DNA of 64,000 nucleotides from DATFKA01 sp035268885 (GCA_035268885.1 DATFKA010000136.1:1-64000), one strand, 5' to 3'. Positions 26,125-35,711 are shown, counted from the stretch's first letter. Translations and numbers: made by a program. Notes: generated from the letters alone by a model not told the origin.

Positions 26125-27057
26125 ATGGGATACGCAAAATGGTCTACTTCAACCTACAATCAGTACCGCGCTCAGTACGCCGGCCGGAGCCGCGATGACA
26201 TTTTTCAGAACAATCGCAACGGACAGATATCCGAAGCATTAAATCCTTATGGACTCACTTTTCGCGAAAGCCGCGACTCCGTCGCTCATCCGAATGCGCT
26301 GGCCATCGGTATTTTTCTGGATGTAACGGGATCTATGGGCCGCATTCCGGAATTGCTCATTCGGCACAAACTAGGTACCATGATGGACACACTACTCCAA
26401 CACGGGGTGACAGACCCACAGGTGATGTTTTCGGCTATCGGTGATCAATATACCGATCGGGCACCCCTTCAGGTCGGTCAATTTGAGTCTGGAGCCACGG
26501 AAATGAATCTCAATCTTTCTCAACTCTACCTCGAAGGCGGCGGAGGAGGACAGGCCAAAGAATCCTACCAACTGGCCTGGTTGATCGCAGGCTATCATAC
26601 CGCTATCGACTGCTACGAAAAGCGGGGCCAAAAGGGATTTCTATTTACCGTGGGGGACGAGATGAGTTGGGATCTTTTAGACGCTAATTACCTCCGGCAG
26701 CTGATGGGCTACAGCGAAGGAAGAAGTTATACCACGCAAGCATTATTACGCAAAGCACAGGAGCAATACCAGGTCTACCACATTCATATCAATGAGACGG
26801 GCTACCGAAATAGCCCGGCCGTTCTTCAATACTGGCGCGATCTCTTGGGTGAAAACTTTCTGGTATTGGATGACCACCGTGTACTGGCTGAATTAATCGC
26901 TTCGGTAATTGCCAGTCAGCAAGGGGCAAATATGGATCAGCTTACCCAAAGCTTTGATGTGAATACCGCACAGCAGCTGCAACAATCGCTGAAAGACTTA
27001 CCCGGAGCCAGTAAGAAAACACCACAAATAAAATTCGACGGCTGGTTCTCGAGATAA
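26125..27057 (+). CDS. vWA-like domain protein
   Basis: 310 residues, no signal peptide, so cytoplasmic. A von Willebrand A-type fold is suggested by the MIDAS-like motif FLDVTGSMGR (Asp near residue 66), in which DxTxS replaces the common DxSxS. Later segments are MFSAIGDQYTDRAPLQVGQFESG and GQKGFLFTVGDEMSWDLL, which could supply further metal ligands, and a glycine-rich LEGGGGGQAKES between them. The N-terminus (MGYAKWSTSTYNQYRA) resembles no family I know. It precedes the PurA-like gene by 28 bp; the pair is driven from a promoter with two palindromes. vWA proteins often assemble complexes or work with ATPases; the role here is unknown. Confidence 0.75.
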   Translation: MGYAKWSTSTYNQYRAQYAGRSRDDIFQNNRNGQISEALNPYGLTFRESRDSVAHPNALAIGIFLDVTGSMGRIPELLIRHKLGTMMDTLLQHGVTDPQVMFSAIGDQYTDRAPLQVGQFESGATEMNLNLSQLYLEGGGGGQAKESYQLAWLIAGYHTAIDCYEKRGQKGFLFTVGDEMSWDLLDANYLRQLMGYSEGRSYTTQALLRKAQEQYQVYHIHINETGYRNSPAVLQYWRDLLGENFLVLDDHRVLAELIASVIASQQGANMDQLTQSFDVNTAQQLQQSLKDLPGASKKTPQIKFDGWFSR

Positions 27058-27085
27058 GGCATTCCTTTTATCAAAAAATACGATC

Positions 27086-28294
27086 ATGAAATCAAACATT
27101 GTACTAGGATTAGGTTACGGCGACGAAGGCAAGGGAAAAACGACCGCCTGGCTGGCGGAGCAAAGCAAAACGCCCCTGGTCATTCGATTCTCCGCTGGGC
27201 ACCAGGCCGGACACACCGTAGTCGATCCCCGGGGGCGCCGCCACGTCTTCTCTAATTTTGGGGCGGGTACCTTATCCGATGCCGCTACCTACTGGTCGGC
27301 TTATTGCACCTTCAATCCGATTGCCTATCAAAACGAGTGCCGGGCACTAAAAGATTTATCCATTACGCCAAGGGCCTACATCGATGCCAGGGCTATGGTG
27401 ACCACTCCTTATGATATCTATTTTAACCGCCAGCGCGAATCAATCAAAAGACACGGCAGCTGCGGACTGGGCGTCGGTGCCACTATGACCCGCAACCAGG
27501 GCCCCTACAAATTATTTGTACAGGATCTGCGCTACCCGGTGGTCGTAGAGCAAAAGCTACAAGCCATTAGACATTACTATCAGCAGCAATCAGCCCGGGG
27601 GGAAGATTGGTTACCGATCGCAGATCAGGCGGTCATTGATTTCCTGCAAGCCATTACCCATATCAGAGAAGATTTACAAATCGTCCAGGAGCCTCTTTTC
27701 TTTAGTGATCTGAGTGCTTATGACCAGCTGATCTTTGAGGGCACCCAGGGCATTTTATTAGATATGGATCATGGATTTTTCCCCTATGTAACCTACGCCT
27801 ACACCACTTCGCGCAATGCCATGGAGTTGATCCATCAATACCAGCTACCCAGCCCTACCATTTATTATATCACCCGTGCTTATCAAACGCGACACGGCAA
27901 TGGGTTTCTTTCCAATGAACACCTCGCGGTGGATTACCACCCAAATCCCACGGAGACCAATCAATATAACCCCTGGCAGGGTGAACAACGGGTAGCTCCA
28001 CTAGACCTGGACCTATTGAACTATGCTCTACAGTGTGACCAGAACTACAGTGCAAATGCGAGAGCACGCAAGTTGGTGGTAACTTGTCTCGATCAGCTGA
28101 CAGGAGACCTTAAAGCTACACAGGGGGGACAGTTGGATACCTATTCTTCGGTCGTGGCTGTCGCCAAAAAATTGGAGACCCGCTTTTTAACCATCGGAGA
28201 AAGTCGCACGGAAGGTCTGGAAATAGACTGGATACCCTTTGAAGCTGCGCCGACCCGTTTAGCTGCGGTAGGCGGCGGCACTGTTCACTTTTAG
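27086..28294 (+). CDS. Divergent adenylosuccinate-synthetase-like (PurA-fold) ligase
   Basis: 402 residues, shorter than PurA (about 430). The GTP-binding loop GYGDEGKGK is intact with the catalytic Asp at residue 13, and the catalytic His equivalent is in AGHQAGHTVV (His 43). IMP-site-like segments include FEGTQGILLDMDHGFFPYVT and TRAYQTRHGNG. The aspartate-binding loop of PurA (VGxTTGRxRR followed by GWLD) is not preserved: the matching region reads YSANARARKLVVTCLD. The substrate amino acid or nucleotide is therefore probably changed and this is unlikely to be the housekeeping PurA. It follows the vWA gene by 28 bp. The last 36 bp overlap the end of the convergent SulP gene. Confidence 0.82.
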   Translation: MKSNIVLGLGYGDEGKGKTTAWLAEQSKTPLVIRFSAGHQAGHTVVDPRGRRHVFSNFGAGTLSDAATYWSAYCTFNPIAYQNECRALKDLSITPRAYIDARAMVTTPYDIYFNRQRESIKRHGSCGLGVGATMTRNQGPYKLFVQDLRYPVVVEQKLQAIRHYYQQQSARGEDWLPIADQAVIDFLQAITHIREDLQIVQEPLFFSDLSAYDQLIFEGTQGILLDMDHGFFPYVTYAYTTSRNAMELIHQYQLPSPTIYYITRAYQTRHGNGFLSNEHLAVDYHPNPTETNQYNPWQGEQRVAPLDLDLLNYALQCDQNYSANARARKLVVTCLDQLTGDLKATQGGQLDTYSSVVAVAKKLETRFLTIGESRTEGLEIDWIPFEAAPTRLAAVGGGTVHF

Positions 28295-29905
28295 CGAAAG
28301 CGGATGATCCGAGGAAGCACGGTGCTTATCCAGTCCCCTAATTTTAGCTATTCCACCTTTCTCCTCGTACCGTCGGGCAAAATCTCTTATCCGCTCCTGT
28401 ACCGTCAGATCAACCAGCCTGGTAGCGGATAAATCAATGATGACAGTGGCTCCGGAAGGTATTTGTTGCAAGGCCCGGTTGATGACCAGCACGGATAAAA
28501 AGTTAGCTACGCCGCTAATAGAAAGCCGGTAATACTGGTCTGACATTTTTTCCAGTTTTGGCTTAGACCAAAAAGTAAAGTAGAAAAACCCCTTAATCGA
28601 TAACCTAGCCCGAAGAAGATGGATAATCAAGGTCGAAACCAGACCCGCAATAATCCCCCAGAGCAGATCGGTACCCAAGGTAACCAGCACGGTGGTTAAC
28701 AGCACCAACAGTTGCTCTACCCCCTGCTGATAGGTGAGACGGAAGACCCGGGGGGATGCTAATTGATACCCAGTAAATACCAGTATAGCCGCCAGGGCTG
28801 CCAGGGGAACCTTCTGAATTAGCGAGCCGAACAGCACTACAAATAGCAAGAGAAATAAGCCGTAGTAAAAATTAGACCATTTCGTCTTAGCATTGTTCTG
28901 AATATTTACGGAACTACGAGCAATCAGAGGAATAATCGGCAAACCACCTATACAGCCGCAAATCAAAGTGGCCAGGCCGTTGCCAATGAGATCTTTACTG
29001 GTATTGGTCACCCGGCGATAGGGATCGAGCTTGTCAACGGCTCTGGCAATTGCCAGGGTCTCTAAAGTGCCAATTAAAGTGATGGACAGCACGGCCATCC
29101 AAAATTCGGGTGTCCCGATTTGAGAAAAATTCGGAAAGAGAATGGCTGCTAAAGGATTAGCCGGTATTTGAACTAACAGCTCGGGGCCTAATGCATAACT
29201 CGCGCCCATAAAACGTGCAATATGCGGTTGCTGAAAATTAAAGAAGTAGACCAGGGAAATCGCAAAAGCCAGCACCCAAATGGGGGCGGGCAAAGTACGA
29301 AAGAACCGGAATGGTAGCCGGGAATGAAAAATCATTATTAAGATACTTACCAGCGAGATAATCGCTATAAAAGGATTTAGCTGAGGCAGCTGGCGAAATA
29401 CATCCACTAGGGTAGCCAGAGTACTACTGGCCTCCGAGGCTGTCCCCAGCGCAACGTGAACTTGTTTAGACAGAATGATCACGCCAATGGCGGCCAGCAT
29501 ACCCGTGATTACCGAACTGGGGAAGGCATTAGCTAATTTCCCCAGACGAAAAACGCCCATTAAAATTTGAATGCCACCGGATACGACCACCGCCGCCAAC
29601 ATATAATTGATGGCCTGACCACTCCCGTCGTCCATACTGACGATAGCCCCCAGAACAACCGCAATCAGTCCGGCGGCCGGACCGTTGATCGCTACGTGTC
29701 CCCCTCGAAAAAACGTAGTCACCAAGCCCCCAATAATGCTCGCTATCAATCCGGACATAGGTTCTACTCCAGAAGCCAGGGCAATCCCCAGCGAAAGGGG
29801 CAGCGCCACCAGGGCTACACTAAAGGCCGCGGCGAGATCATTGCGCCAGTACAAAGTTATTCCTTTCCAGCCCGTAGCCGGAACCTGATGCTTTGTTCTA
29901 CCCAT
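28259..29905 (-). CDS. SulP-family inorganic anion transporter with STAS domain
   Basis: 548 residues: about 12 membrane helices (residues 20-430) followed by a cytoplasmic STAS domain (about 445-530, VLVINRALQQIPSGATVIIDLSATRLVD in pieces). The N-terminal SulP signature is ALVALPLSLGIALASGVEPMSGLIASIIGG in pieces, with VAINGPAAGLIAV following. Family members move sulfate, bicarbonate or other anions, usually with H+ or Na+. With sulfatases in the window, sulfate is a tempting but unproven substrate; bicarbonate is as likely. The 3' end overlaps the PurA-like gene by 36 bp. Confidence 0.92.
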   Translation of the reverse strand: MGRTKHQVPATGWKGITLYWRNDLAAAFSVALVALPLSLGIALASGVEPMSGLIASIIGGLVTTFFRGGHVAINGPAAGLIAVVLGAIVSMDDGSGQAINYMLAAVVVSGGIQILMGVFRLGKLANAFPSSVITGMLAAIGVIILSKQVHVALGTASEASSTLATLVDVFRQLPQLNPFIAIISLVSILIMIFHSRLPFRFFRTLPAPIWVLAFAISLVYFFNFQQPHIARFMGASYALGPELLVQIPANPLAAILFPNFSQIGTPEFWMAVLSITLIGTLETLAIARAVDKLDPYRRVTNTSKDLIGNGLATLICGCIGGLPIIPLIARSSVNIQNNAKTKWSNFYYGLFLLLFVVLFGSLIQKVPLAALAAILVFTGYQLASPRVFRLTYQQGVEQLLVLLTTVLVTLGTDLLWGIIAGLVSTLIIHLLRARLSIKGFFYFTFWSKPKLEKMSDQYYRLSISGVANFLSVLVINRALQQIPSGATVIIDLSATRLVDLTVQERIRDFARRYEEKGGIAKIRGLDKHRASSDHPLSLKVNSAAAYRS

Positions 29906-30100
29906 TTAAAATCGATTGATCGGAAAAAAGCCGAAAATTGTTAAGATTTCCAAATACTGACCGAATATTTGCCCCCCTTGGTCGAAAGAAGCCGCACAAG
30001 GTTCCCGGCCCGCTTAAATTTGCTCTGCGTATTCGAAAAATATTACTGCTAAGTACATCCTTTTTACCTTCTTAGCGGTCTTTTATAAAAAACCACCAGC

Positions 30101-32755
30101 ATGAAAATCCGTCCCTTACTCTTATTTTCGCTCCTCCTTTTTACAATCCACCTCTCGGCCGGAGGTATTCGGGGTACCATCCGTGATGCCCAGGGCCTGC
30201 CCCTGGCCTTTGCTTCCGTTTTTGTTACGGAAAACGGCGCTGGCGCCGTAACCAATTCCGAGGGCTATTACGAACTACGGCTGGAACCCGGAGCCTACAC
30301 CCTGGTCTACCAGTTCCTGGGCTATAAAAGTGTAGTTAAGGAGGTACAAATCGGCACTGGATTCAGCGAACTGGACGTCACCCTGCAAGCGCAAGCCTAC
30401 ACCATTGATCAAATCGAAGTGTCCAGCAATGGGGAAGACCCGGCTTATACCGTGATGCGTAAAGCCATTGCCAAGGCAGAATATCACATCCAGCAGGTAG
30501 AGAATTATCAGGCAAAAGCCTATATCAAAGGCACGGGAAAATTGAATAACATCCCCTGGATTGTACGTCGCCAAATGGAAAAAGAAGGTGTCGACACCTC
30601 TACGGCTTTCACCTCTGAATCCATTAGCCGCCTGGAATATCAGCGACCTAATACTTTTAAGGAAACCGTCATTTCGGTTTATACTCAGGGAGATGACCGG
30701 GGCGCCAGCCCGATGAGTTACATCAACGGTAGTTTTTACCAGCCCGAAATTGCCGAGGCCGTTTCGCCTCTCTCCCCCCGCGCGTTCAACTTTTATAAAT
30801 TTGAACTCGAAGGTTACTTCGCTGACCGGGATTATTTGGTTAACAAAATCAAGGTGACCCCTCGTAGCCGTGGCGAAAACGTTTTTGAAGGGTACATCTA
30901 TATCGTTGATGATTACTGGACGATTCACAGCCTCAACCTGACCACTTATCTACTGGGTATTCGCTTTGATATTGAGCAGGTCTACACGCCCATTCAGGAA
31001 GTGGCCTGGATGCCCATAACGGCTACTTTTGACATCTCCGGAAAGATATTTGGCTTTGGCTTTGAATACCGATACCTGGCCTCTATTTCCGATTATGAAC
31101 TCACCCTAAATCCCGACCTGCCCAAAGACTTCCAGGTCATTGACGAGAACCTAAATAAGGATTTAGCCAAAGAATTAAAAGATCTGGCTAAGGAAGACCC
31201 CCAGACCGCTTCCGCAAAAGAACGCTTATACACCGGCGAAGAAGTCACCCGCAAAGAACTCCGCAAAATCATGCGGGAAATGGAAAAGGAAGAACGCCAG
31301 GAAACCAAAGAAGAAAGTGAAGCGCCTCCCGTCGTCTCTAACTATAGCTATCAGGTAGACTCTAATGCCTACAAACAAGACTCCGCCTTCTGGGCAACGG
31401 TAAGACCAGTACCCTTAACTGAGGTGGAAGCCGAAAGCTATGCCAAACGGGATAGCATAGCCAAAGCCGAAAAAGTAGCCGCAGAAAATCGTCCCGACTC
31501 TACGGACCAGGACTATGTCAACTCAAACGGCCGATTTGGACCGGGCGACCTGCTCTGGGGGGAGCGCTGGAAACTGGCCGATAAACAATTTCTGGAATTC
31601 AACAGCCCAATATTCGATATGCAGTTCAACCCTCTGGAAGGCTATAATGGCACCGGCTCACTCGTCTACAAAAATCGCGTGGAAGGCAATCGGTTAGACG
31701 TCGGACTGGTTGGCCGCTACGGCTTTGCCTGGAAACGTTTCCATTTCAAGGCTTACGCCGATATGCTACTTGGGGCCGAGTCAAACAGGAGTAAGCTCCG
31801 ATTGGAAGGGGGGCGCTTCGTTGAACAGTTGAACGGGAGCGGCATCATTTCTGAGACTTTTAACACCCTCTATTCCCTGTTGGGAAGGCGAAATTTTGTC
31901 CATATGTATCAGAAAGAATACGCCCAACTAAGCTACGAAAAGCGCTGGCAGCAAACGGCCAGCCTAAACCTGAGTGCCGAATGGGCCAATCGCAGACAAT
32001 TCCGCAATTTCAACTCCGACTTTACGCTTTTCAATCGAGAAGAAGGCATCTACGGGAGTAACCTACCCTTCATCCGGGAAAACACCTACTATCCGGATCG
32101 TCAAAAGGCAGCTATCCTCGAGGCCGCGCTGGAAGTACGCCCCTGGCAAAAGTATCGACTACGCAACGGAGAACGCCAGGCCGTTGCCAATAGCTCACCT
32201 ACGCTAACACTAGCCTACCGCAAAGGCATCGCCGGCATCGCCGAAAGTGAAAGCAATTTCGATCATCTGGATTTCACCTACCGACAGACGATCGACGTGG
32301 TCGGTCGTGGTAAACTGGACTTCAAAGCCAATGCGGGTGCCTTCCTCAATAATGAAAACGTCATGCTAGCCGATATGAAGCACTTCCCAGGTACAGAAAT
32401 GGTCTTCACCACCCTCGACCCGGTAGGCAGCTATCGCTTATTACCTTATTACGAATTTAGCACTCAACGAAACTACCTGGGTGCCTCCGCACATTATCAG
32501 TTCCGCAAGCTGGCCCTGACCCGTATCTGGAAGATCAGTCTACTGGGCCTCAAAGAGAATGTATTTGTGAATTATCTGCTCACTCCCGAAGTCAACGATT
32601 ACGTGGAGGTGGGGTACTCTCTGGATAATATCTTACGGGTATTACGGGTAGAGGCCGTTGCTAATTATTACGATGGTCAGTATCAGGGCTTTGGCGTACG
32701 GATCGGCATCGCCTCAAATATCGGTGGCCGCTTCGTAACGGTAAATATGGATTAA
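30101..32755 (+). CDS. DUF5686 outer-membrane protein with carboxypeptidase-regulatory N-domain
   Basis: 884 residues with a signal peptide (MKIRPLLLFSLLLFTIHLSAG). Residues 22-105 form a carboxypeptidase-D regulatory-like domain (IRGTIRDAQGLPLAFASVFV, then SEGYYELRLEPGAYTLVYQFLGYKS in pieces). The rest is the DUF5686 region, including AYTVMRKAIAKAEYH, then a Lys/Glu-rich insertion (about 340-410) and a beta-barrel-like C-terminus rich in alternating aromatic residues (ending VRIGIASNIGGRFVTVNMD). The architecture resembles outer-membrane channels without a TonB plug. Function is unknown; widespread in Bacteroidota. It appears monocistronic. Confidence 0.88.
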   Translation: MKIRPLLLFSLLLFTIHLSAGGIRGTIRDAQGLPLAFASVFVTENGAGAVTNSEGYYELRLEPGAYTLVYQFLGYKSVVKEVQIGTGFSELDVTLQAQAYTIDQIEVSSNGEDPAYTVMRKAIAKAEYHIQQVENYQAKAYIKGTGKLNNIPWIVRRQMEKEGVDTSTAFTSESISRLEYQRPNTFKETVISVYTQGDDRGASPMSYINGSFYQPEIAEAVSPLSPRAFNFYKFELEGYFADRDYLVNKIKVTPRSRGENVFEGYIYIVDDYWTIHSLNLTTYLLGIRFDIEQVYTPIQEVAWMPITATFDISGKIFGFGFEYRYLASISDYELTLNPDLPKDFQVIDENLNKDLAKELKDLAKEDPQTASAKERLYTGEEVTRKELRKIMREMEKEERQETKEESEAPPVVSNYSYQVDSNAYKQDSAFWATVRPVPLTEVEAESYAKRDSIAKAEKVAAENRPDSTDQDYVNSNGRFGPGDLLWGERWKLADKQFLEFNSPIFDMQFNPLEGYNGTGSLVYKNRVEGNRLDVGLVGRYGFAWKRFHFKAYADMLLGAESNRSKLRLEGGRFVEQLNGSGIISETFNTLYSLLGRRNFVHMYQKEYAQLSYEKRWQQTASLNLSAEWANRRQFRNFNSDFTLFNREEGIYGSNLPFIRENTYYPDRQKAAILEAALEVRPWQKYRLRNGERQAVANSSPTLTLAYRKGIAGIAESESNFDHLDFTYRQTIDVVGRGKLDFKANAGAFLNNENVMLADMKHFPGTEMVFTTLDPVGSYRLLPYYEFSTQRNYLGASAHYQFRKLALTRIWKISLLGLKENVFVNYLLTPEVNDYVEVGYSLDNILRVLRVEAVANYYDGQYQGFGVRIGIASNIGGRFVTVNMD

Positions 32756-32807
32756 GTTCGCCGGGCTTCCGTGCGGCAAAAACATACCCATCCATTATAA
32801 ATCAGGC

Positions 32808-32829
32808 TTTTCGGCCGGAAGGCTGAAAA
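32808..32829 (+). terminator. Weak hairpin after the DUF5686 gene
   Basis: TTTTCGGCC, GGAA, GGCTGAAAA forms a 9-bp stem with one G-T pair and a GGAA loop, 52 bp after the stop codon. No T tract follows, so it may be only a 3'-end structure. Confidence 0.3.
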
Positions 32830-32884
32830 ACTTTTCAACATTATTCGTAGCTTAGTCGCACTTTTTTCGCAAAAGCGCAACACT

Positions 32885-34585
32885 ATGGCAAAGAGTAGAC
32901 TACTTACCCACGATGATTACTGGGCAATATGGCTGGGCGGATTCTTTTTGGTCGTCGGGCTACTGGTTTTCTTCACCCAAAAGCCCAAAGCGCTGCAAGA
33001 GGCGCCCGACTGGTCTGCGGAAATGAAAACGGAATCGGAGCGGGTTCCCTTTAAATCGGTAGAATGGTATCAGGCCTCCGATGCTCAGATGTCTATCAAA
33101 GGAAGCAGTACCTCTGCCGGAAAATGGTTAAAAAAACTGACCGGCAAACCGGGCGGCTGGTCCACTAATCCGCTCACCGCCCTTGTCACTACCGAAACGC
33201 AAGCGGATCAGGCCGCCACTAATTATGAGGAAGAGGCAAGAGCGGCTAAACGAGAGGCCGCCAACTTACTGGAAGCTGCAAAAGCCACCCAGGCAGCAGC
33301 TGCAGAAACTCAATTTGAAAATGAAGAAAGGAATCAAAGCGCCGTAAGTGCAATCGAGGCCTGGCGAAAAGCAAAATCAAAGGCCAGTGATCTCCAGAAG
33401 AAAGCCGACCTGAGCCCTGGTAATAAAGTTCCATACCTCCTATTATTGTTTGTCGTTTTTCTGGTTCTGTTTGGCATCGCCAAACAAGTCGCAGGTACTC
33501 CTTTTCGGGAATACGCACCCGGCTTTGTATTTGTCTTTTTACTAGCCGTCCTGGCTTATTGGATCGCCGGTCAGGCAGAACTAAAGGCCATAGGATTGGG
33601 CTACGCTATCTGGGCTATTCTCTTCGGGCTCATCATCAGCAATACGATTGGCACACCCAAATGGGCCGAGTCGGCCCTGGGTACCGAATTCTATATTAAA
33701 ATTGGTCTGGTACTGCTGGGAGCGGAGATTTTATTGGGCAAAGTGCTCGCCATCGGTCTGCCGGGGATATTTGTTGCCTGGGTCGTCACGCCCATCGTCC
33801 TGGTCAGTACTTATTGGTTTGGCCAGAAAGTACTGGGTATCAAGTCAAAAACCCTGAACATGACGATCTCGGCGGATATGTCCGTCTGTGGTGTCTCCGC
33901 TGCGGTGGCTACGGCCGCCGCTTGCAAAGCCTCGAAAGAAGAACTGACGCTGGCCGTTGGACTATCCATGGTCTTTACCTCCATCATGATGGTCGCCATG
34001 CCCGCTTTTATCAATTGGGTCGGTATACCCGAGATTCTGGGCGGCGCTTGGATGGGGGGCACGATTGATGCCACCGGGGCAGTGGTTGCGGCCGGTGCTT
34101 TCCTGGGTGATAAGGCCCTGAGCGTAGCGGCGACGATCAAAATGATTCAGAACGTATTGATTGGCGTGATTGCCTTTAGTGTAGCCGTTTACTTCACTAC
34201 CCGTGTCGATGCTGAGAAGGGAGAAAAGGCTAAAGTCGGAATTAGTGAAATCTGGAAGCGTTTCCCCAAGTTTATCATTGGCTTCCTGGGGGCTTCGATC
34301 CTCTTTTCGTTCTTATACGAAAGTATTGGCGATCAGCAGGCATACAGCCTAATTGAACAGGGCGTGATTGGTAGTTTCACCAAGAACTTGCGCGGCTGGA
34401 TGTTCTGTCTAGCCTTTGTCTCTATCGGACTCTCGACTAATTTTAAGGCTTTACGCAGCCAATTGCAGGGTGGGCGCCCCTTGCTCTTATACGTACTCGG
34501 ACAATCTTTTAACCTCATGTTGACACTGGCGATGGCCTACCTGATGTTCTACGTGGTATTTGATGGCGTACTGGCAAAAATTTAA
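32885..34585 (+). CDS. YeiH-type putative sulfate exporter with long N-terminal extension
   Basis: 566 residues. The C-terminal 370 residues match the YeiH/UPF0324 family: about ten helices with segments such as AEILLGKVLAIGLPG, ISADMSVCGVSAAVATAAACKASKEELTLAVGLS in pieces, and GGTIDATGAVVAAGAFLGDKALSVA. Typical members are near 350 residues; here about 200 extra residues precede them, comprising one membrane helix (about 14-30), a charged Ala/Glu-rich coiled-coil stretch (about 100-175) and a second helix. The extension should lie outside the cytoplasm between the two helices. The family is proposed to export sulfate or related anions. A small membrane-protein gene follows 4 bp later. Confidence 0.87.
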   Translation: MAKSRLLTHDDYWAIWLGGFFLVVGLLVFFTQKPKALQEAPDWSAEMKTESERVPFKSVEWYQASDAQMSIKGSSTSAGKWLKKLTGKPGGWSTNPLTALVTTETQADQAATNYEEEARAAKREAANLLEAAKATQAAAAETQFENEERNQSAVSAIEAWRKAKSKASDLQKKADLSPGNKVPYLLLLFVVFLVLFGIAKQVAGTPFREYAPGFVFVFLLAVLAYWIAGQAELKAIGLGYAIWAILFGLIISNTIGTPKWAESALGTEFYIKIGLVLLGAEILLGKVLAIGLPGIFVAWVVTPIVLVSTYWFGQKVLGIKSKTLNMTISADMSVCGVSAAVATAAACKASKEELTLAVGLSMVFTSIMMVAMPAFINWVGIPEILGGAWMGGTIDATGAVVAAGAFLGDKALSVAATIKMIQNVLIGVIAFSVAVYFTTRVDAEKGEKAKVGISEIWKRFPKFIIGFLGASILFSFLYESIGDQQAYSLIEQGVIGSFTKNLRGWMFCLAFVSIGLSTNFKALRSQLQGGRPLLLYVLGQSFNLMLTLAMAYLMFYVVFDGVLAKI

Positions 34586-34589
34586 GCAG

Positions 34590-34796
34590 ATGAAGAAGTG
34601 GTTACAATTATTCGGGGCCTGTCTGGTGGTATTTTTATTTATCCTTTCGGTAAAAAAACTGAAAACGGTGTTACCTCCCATGCAGAAAATCTCCGAAGAA
34701 ATCGAGGCCCAGGGGCTGGAGTCGGATGCGCTGTTCTATTCTGAAAGCCCCAAAGCGGTGGATGCAGCCTTTCGGTTGCAGCGGCAGATGGAGTGA
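34590..34796 (+). CDS. Small single-pass membrane protein, 68 residues
   Basis: The ATG at 34590 is 4 bp after the YeiH-type stop codon and gives MKKWLQLFGACLVVFLFIL, an N-terminal membrane helix, followed by a charged tail (KISEEIEAQGLESDALFYSESPKAVDAAFRLQRQME in pieces). An in-frame ATG 30 bp upstream lies inside the exporter gene. The tight spacing suggests a partner of the exporter. No family recognised. The gene ends 15 bp before the convergent DinB gene. Confidence 0.6.
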   Translation: MKKWLQLFGACLVVFLFILSVKKLKTVLPPMQKISEEIEAQGLESDALFYSESPKAVDAAFRLQRQME

Positions 34797-34811
34797 TTGC
34801 TCAATCCGCAA

Positions 34812-35261
34812 TTATGGAGTAGCCAGCAGACGACGATGATAGTTAATCTGCCCAAGATGATAATTTAGATGCCCCAGGAGATGGATGAGAAAGAATTCCG
34901 TGGTCATCTTTTTATTGAAGACCTCAATGGGATAGTCTTCGTCTAATTGATCCGGGCTAATACGACTAAGCACCTGGTCAACCATTTCCTGGGTAGATTC
35001 GATTTGTTCCAGTAACTCCCCCTTCGGCACTCCTTTTCCATGAAACTCAAAATCACGGTCTCTTTGGTAGTCGGTATTACCCAGTTGGGCACCAACAAAG
35101 TGGTTTAGGTTACCCACCACGTGTAGGGCCAGATTACCCGCCGAATTACTGATTTTCTGATCAACGATCCAAAGCTCTTCTTCTTTTGCGTAAGCGTCCA
35201 CTTCACGATAAAGCTTGTGGATATCTCTTCGAAAAAGTGGACGCAGGGAAGAAAGTGCCAT
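34812..35261 (-). CDS. DinB-fold protein
   Basis: 149 residues, predicted four-helix bundle of the DinB/YfiT type. Candidate metal-binding histidines are in GNLALHVVGNLNHFVG (about residues 42-57) and in FLIHLLGHLNYHLGQINYH near the C-terminus; the His-x3-His-like arrangement is typical. Members are thiol-dependent transferases or of unknown function. It lies 3 bp after a second DinB-like gene, so the two are co-transcribed. Confidence 0.85.
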   Translation of the reverse strand: MALSSLRPLFRRDIHKLYREVDAYAKEEELWIVDQKISNSAGNLALHVVGNLNHFVGAQLGNTDYQRDRDFEFHGKGVPKGELLEQIESTQEMVDQVLSRISPDQLDEDYPIEVFNKKMTTEFFLIHLLGHLNYHLGQINYHRRLLATP

Positions 35262-35264
35262 GGT

Positions 35265-35711
35265 TTAAGATTTTAATGCCGTTTCAATTTGTTTGATGTG
35301 GTCCTGACAATGCCAGAGTACCTTGTCGAACTCTTCTTTTAGCGTCCGTTCGCCTACTTCACTGTGCCGGTAGGTGTTTCCGCCCTTTTCGAGGTAAAAG
35401 CGCTCGGCCAGGTAGATAATAGTATCGCGATTGGCCTCAAAAAGCGCCGACGACAGATGCAAAGGAAAGTGTGTATACTCCAACTCCACTGCCCATTTAT
35501 CCTGGTCAAAAGCGGCGATAGTTTGCCCCGGATTAGCAATCGTACGCTTGATGCGCTGTAGCAGCACGGTCTCCGCATCGGTCAGGTGCACCAGAATCTG
35601 CCGGATATTCCACTTGCCCGCTGCGTAGGTTTTACCAAGATCTTCCAGCGGCAGCTCGTAATACTGCAGGACCTGGTTTTTAGTTGCTTTTAACTTACTA
35701 TTTAATTCCAT
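35265..35711 (-). CDS. DinB-fold protein
   Basis: 148 residues, DinB superfamily four-helix bundle. Segments YAAGKWNIRQILVHLTDAETVLLQRIKR in pieces (about residues 30-57) and LWHCQDHIKQIETAL at the C-terminus carry the conserved histidines. It precedes the other DinB-like gene with a 3-bp gap; low similarity between them suggests old divergence rather than recent duplication. Function is unknown. Confidence 0.85.
   Translation of the reverse strand: MELNSKLKATKNQVLQYYELPLEDLGKTYAAGKWNIRQILVHLTDAETVLLQRIKRTIANPGQTIAAFDQDKWAVELEYTHFPLHLSSALFEANRDTIIYLAERFYLEKGGNTYRHSEVGERTLKEEFDKVLWHCQDHIKQIETALKS

Noticed and set aside
30275..30928. A 217-codon minus-strand ORF opposite the DUF5686 gene
   Set aside because: Mirrors codon structure of the real gene; no domain, start context or neighbour supports it.
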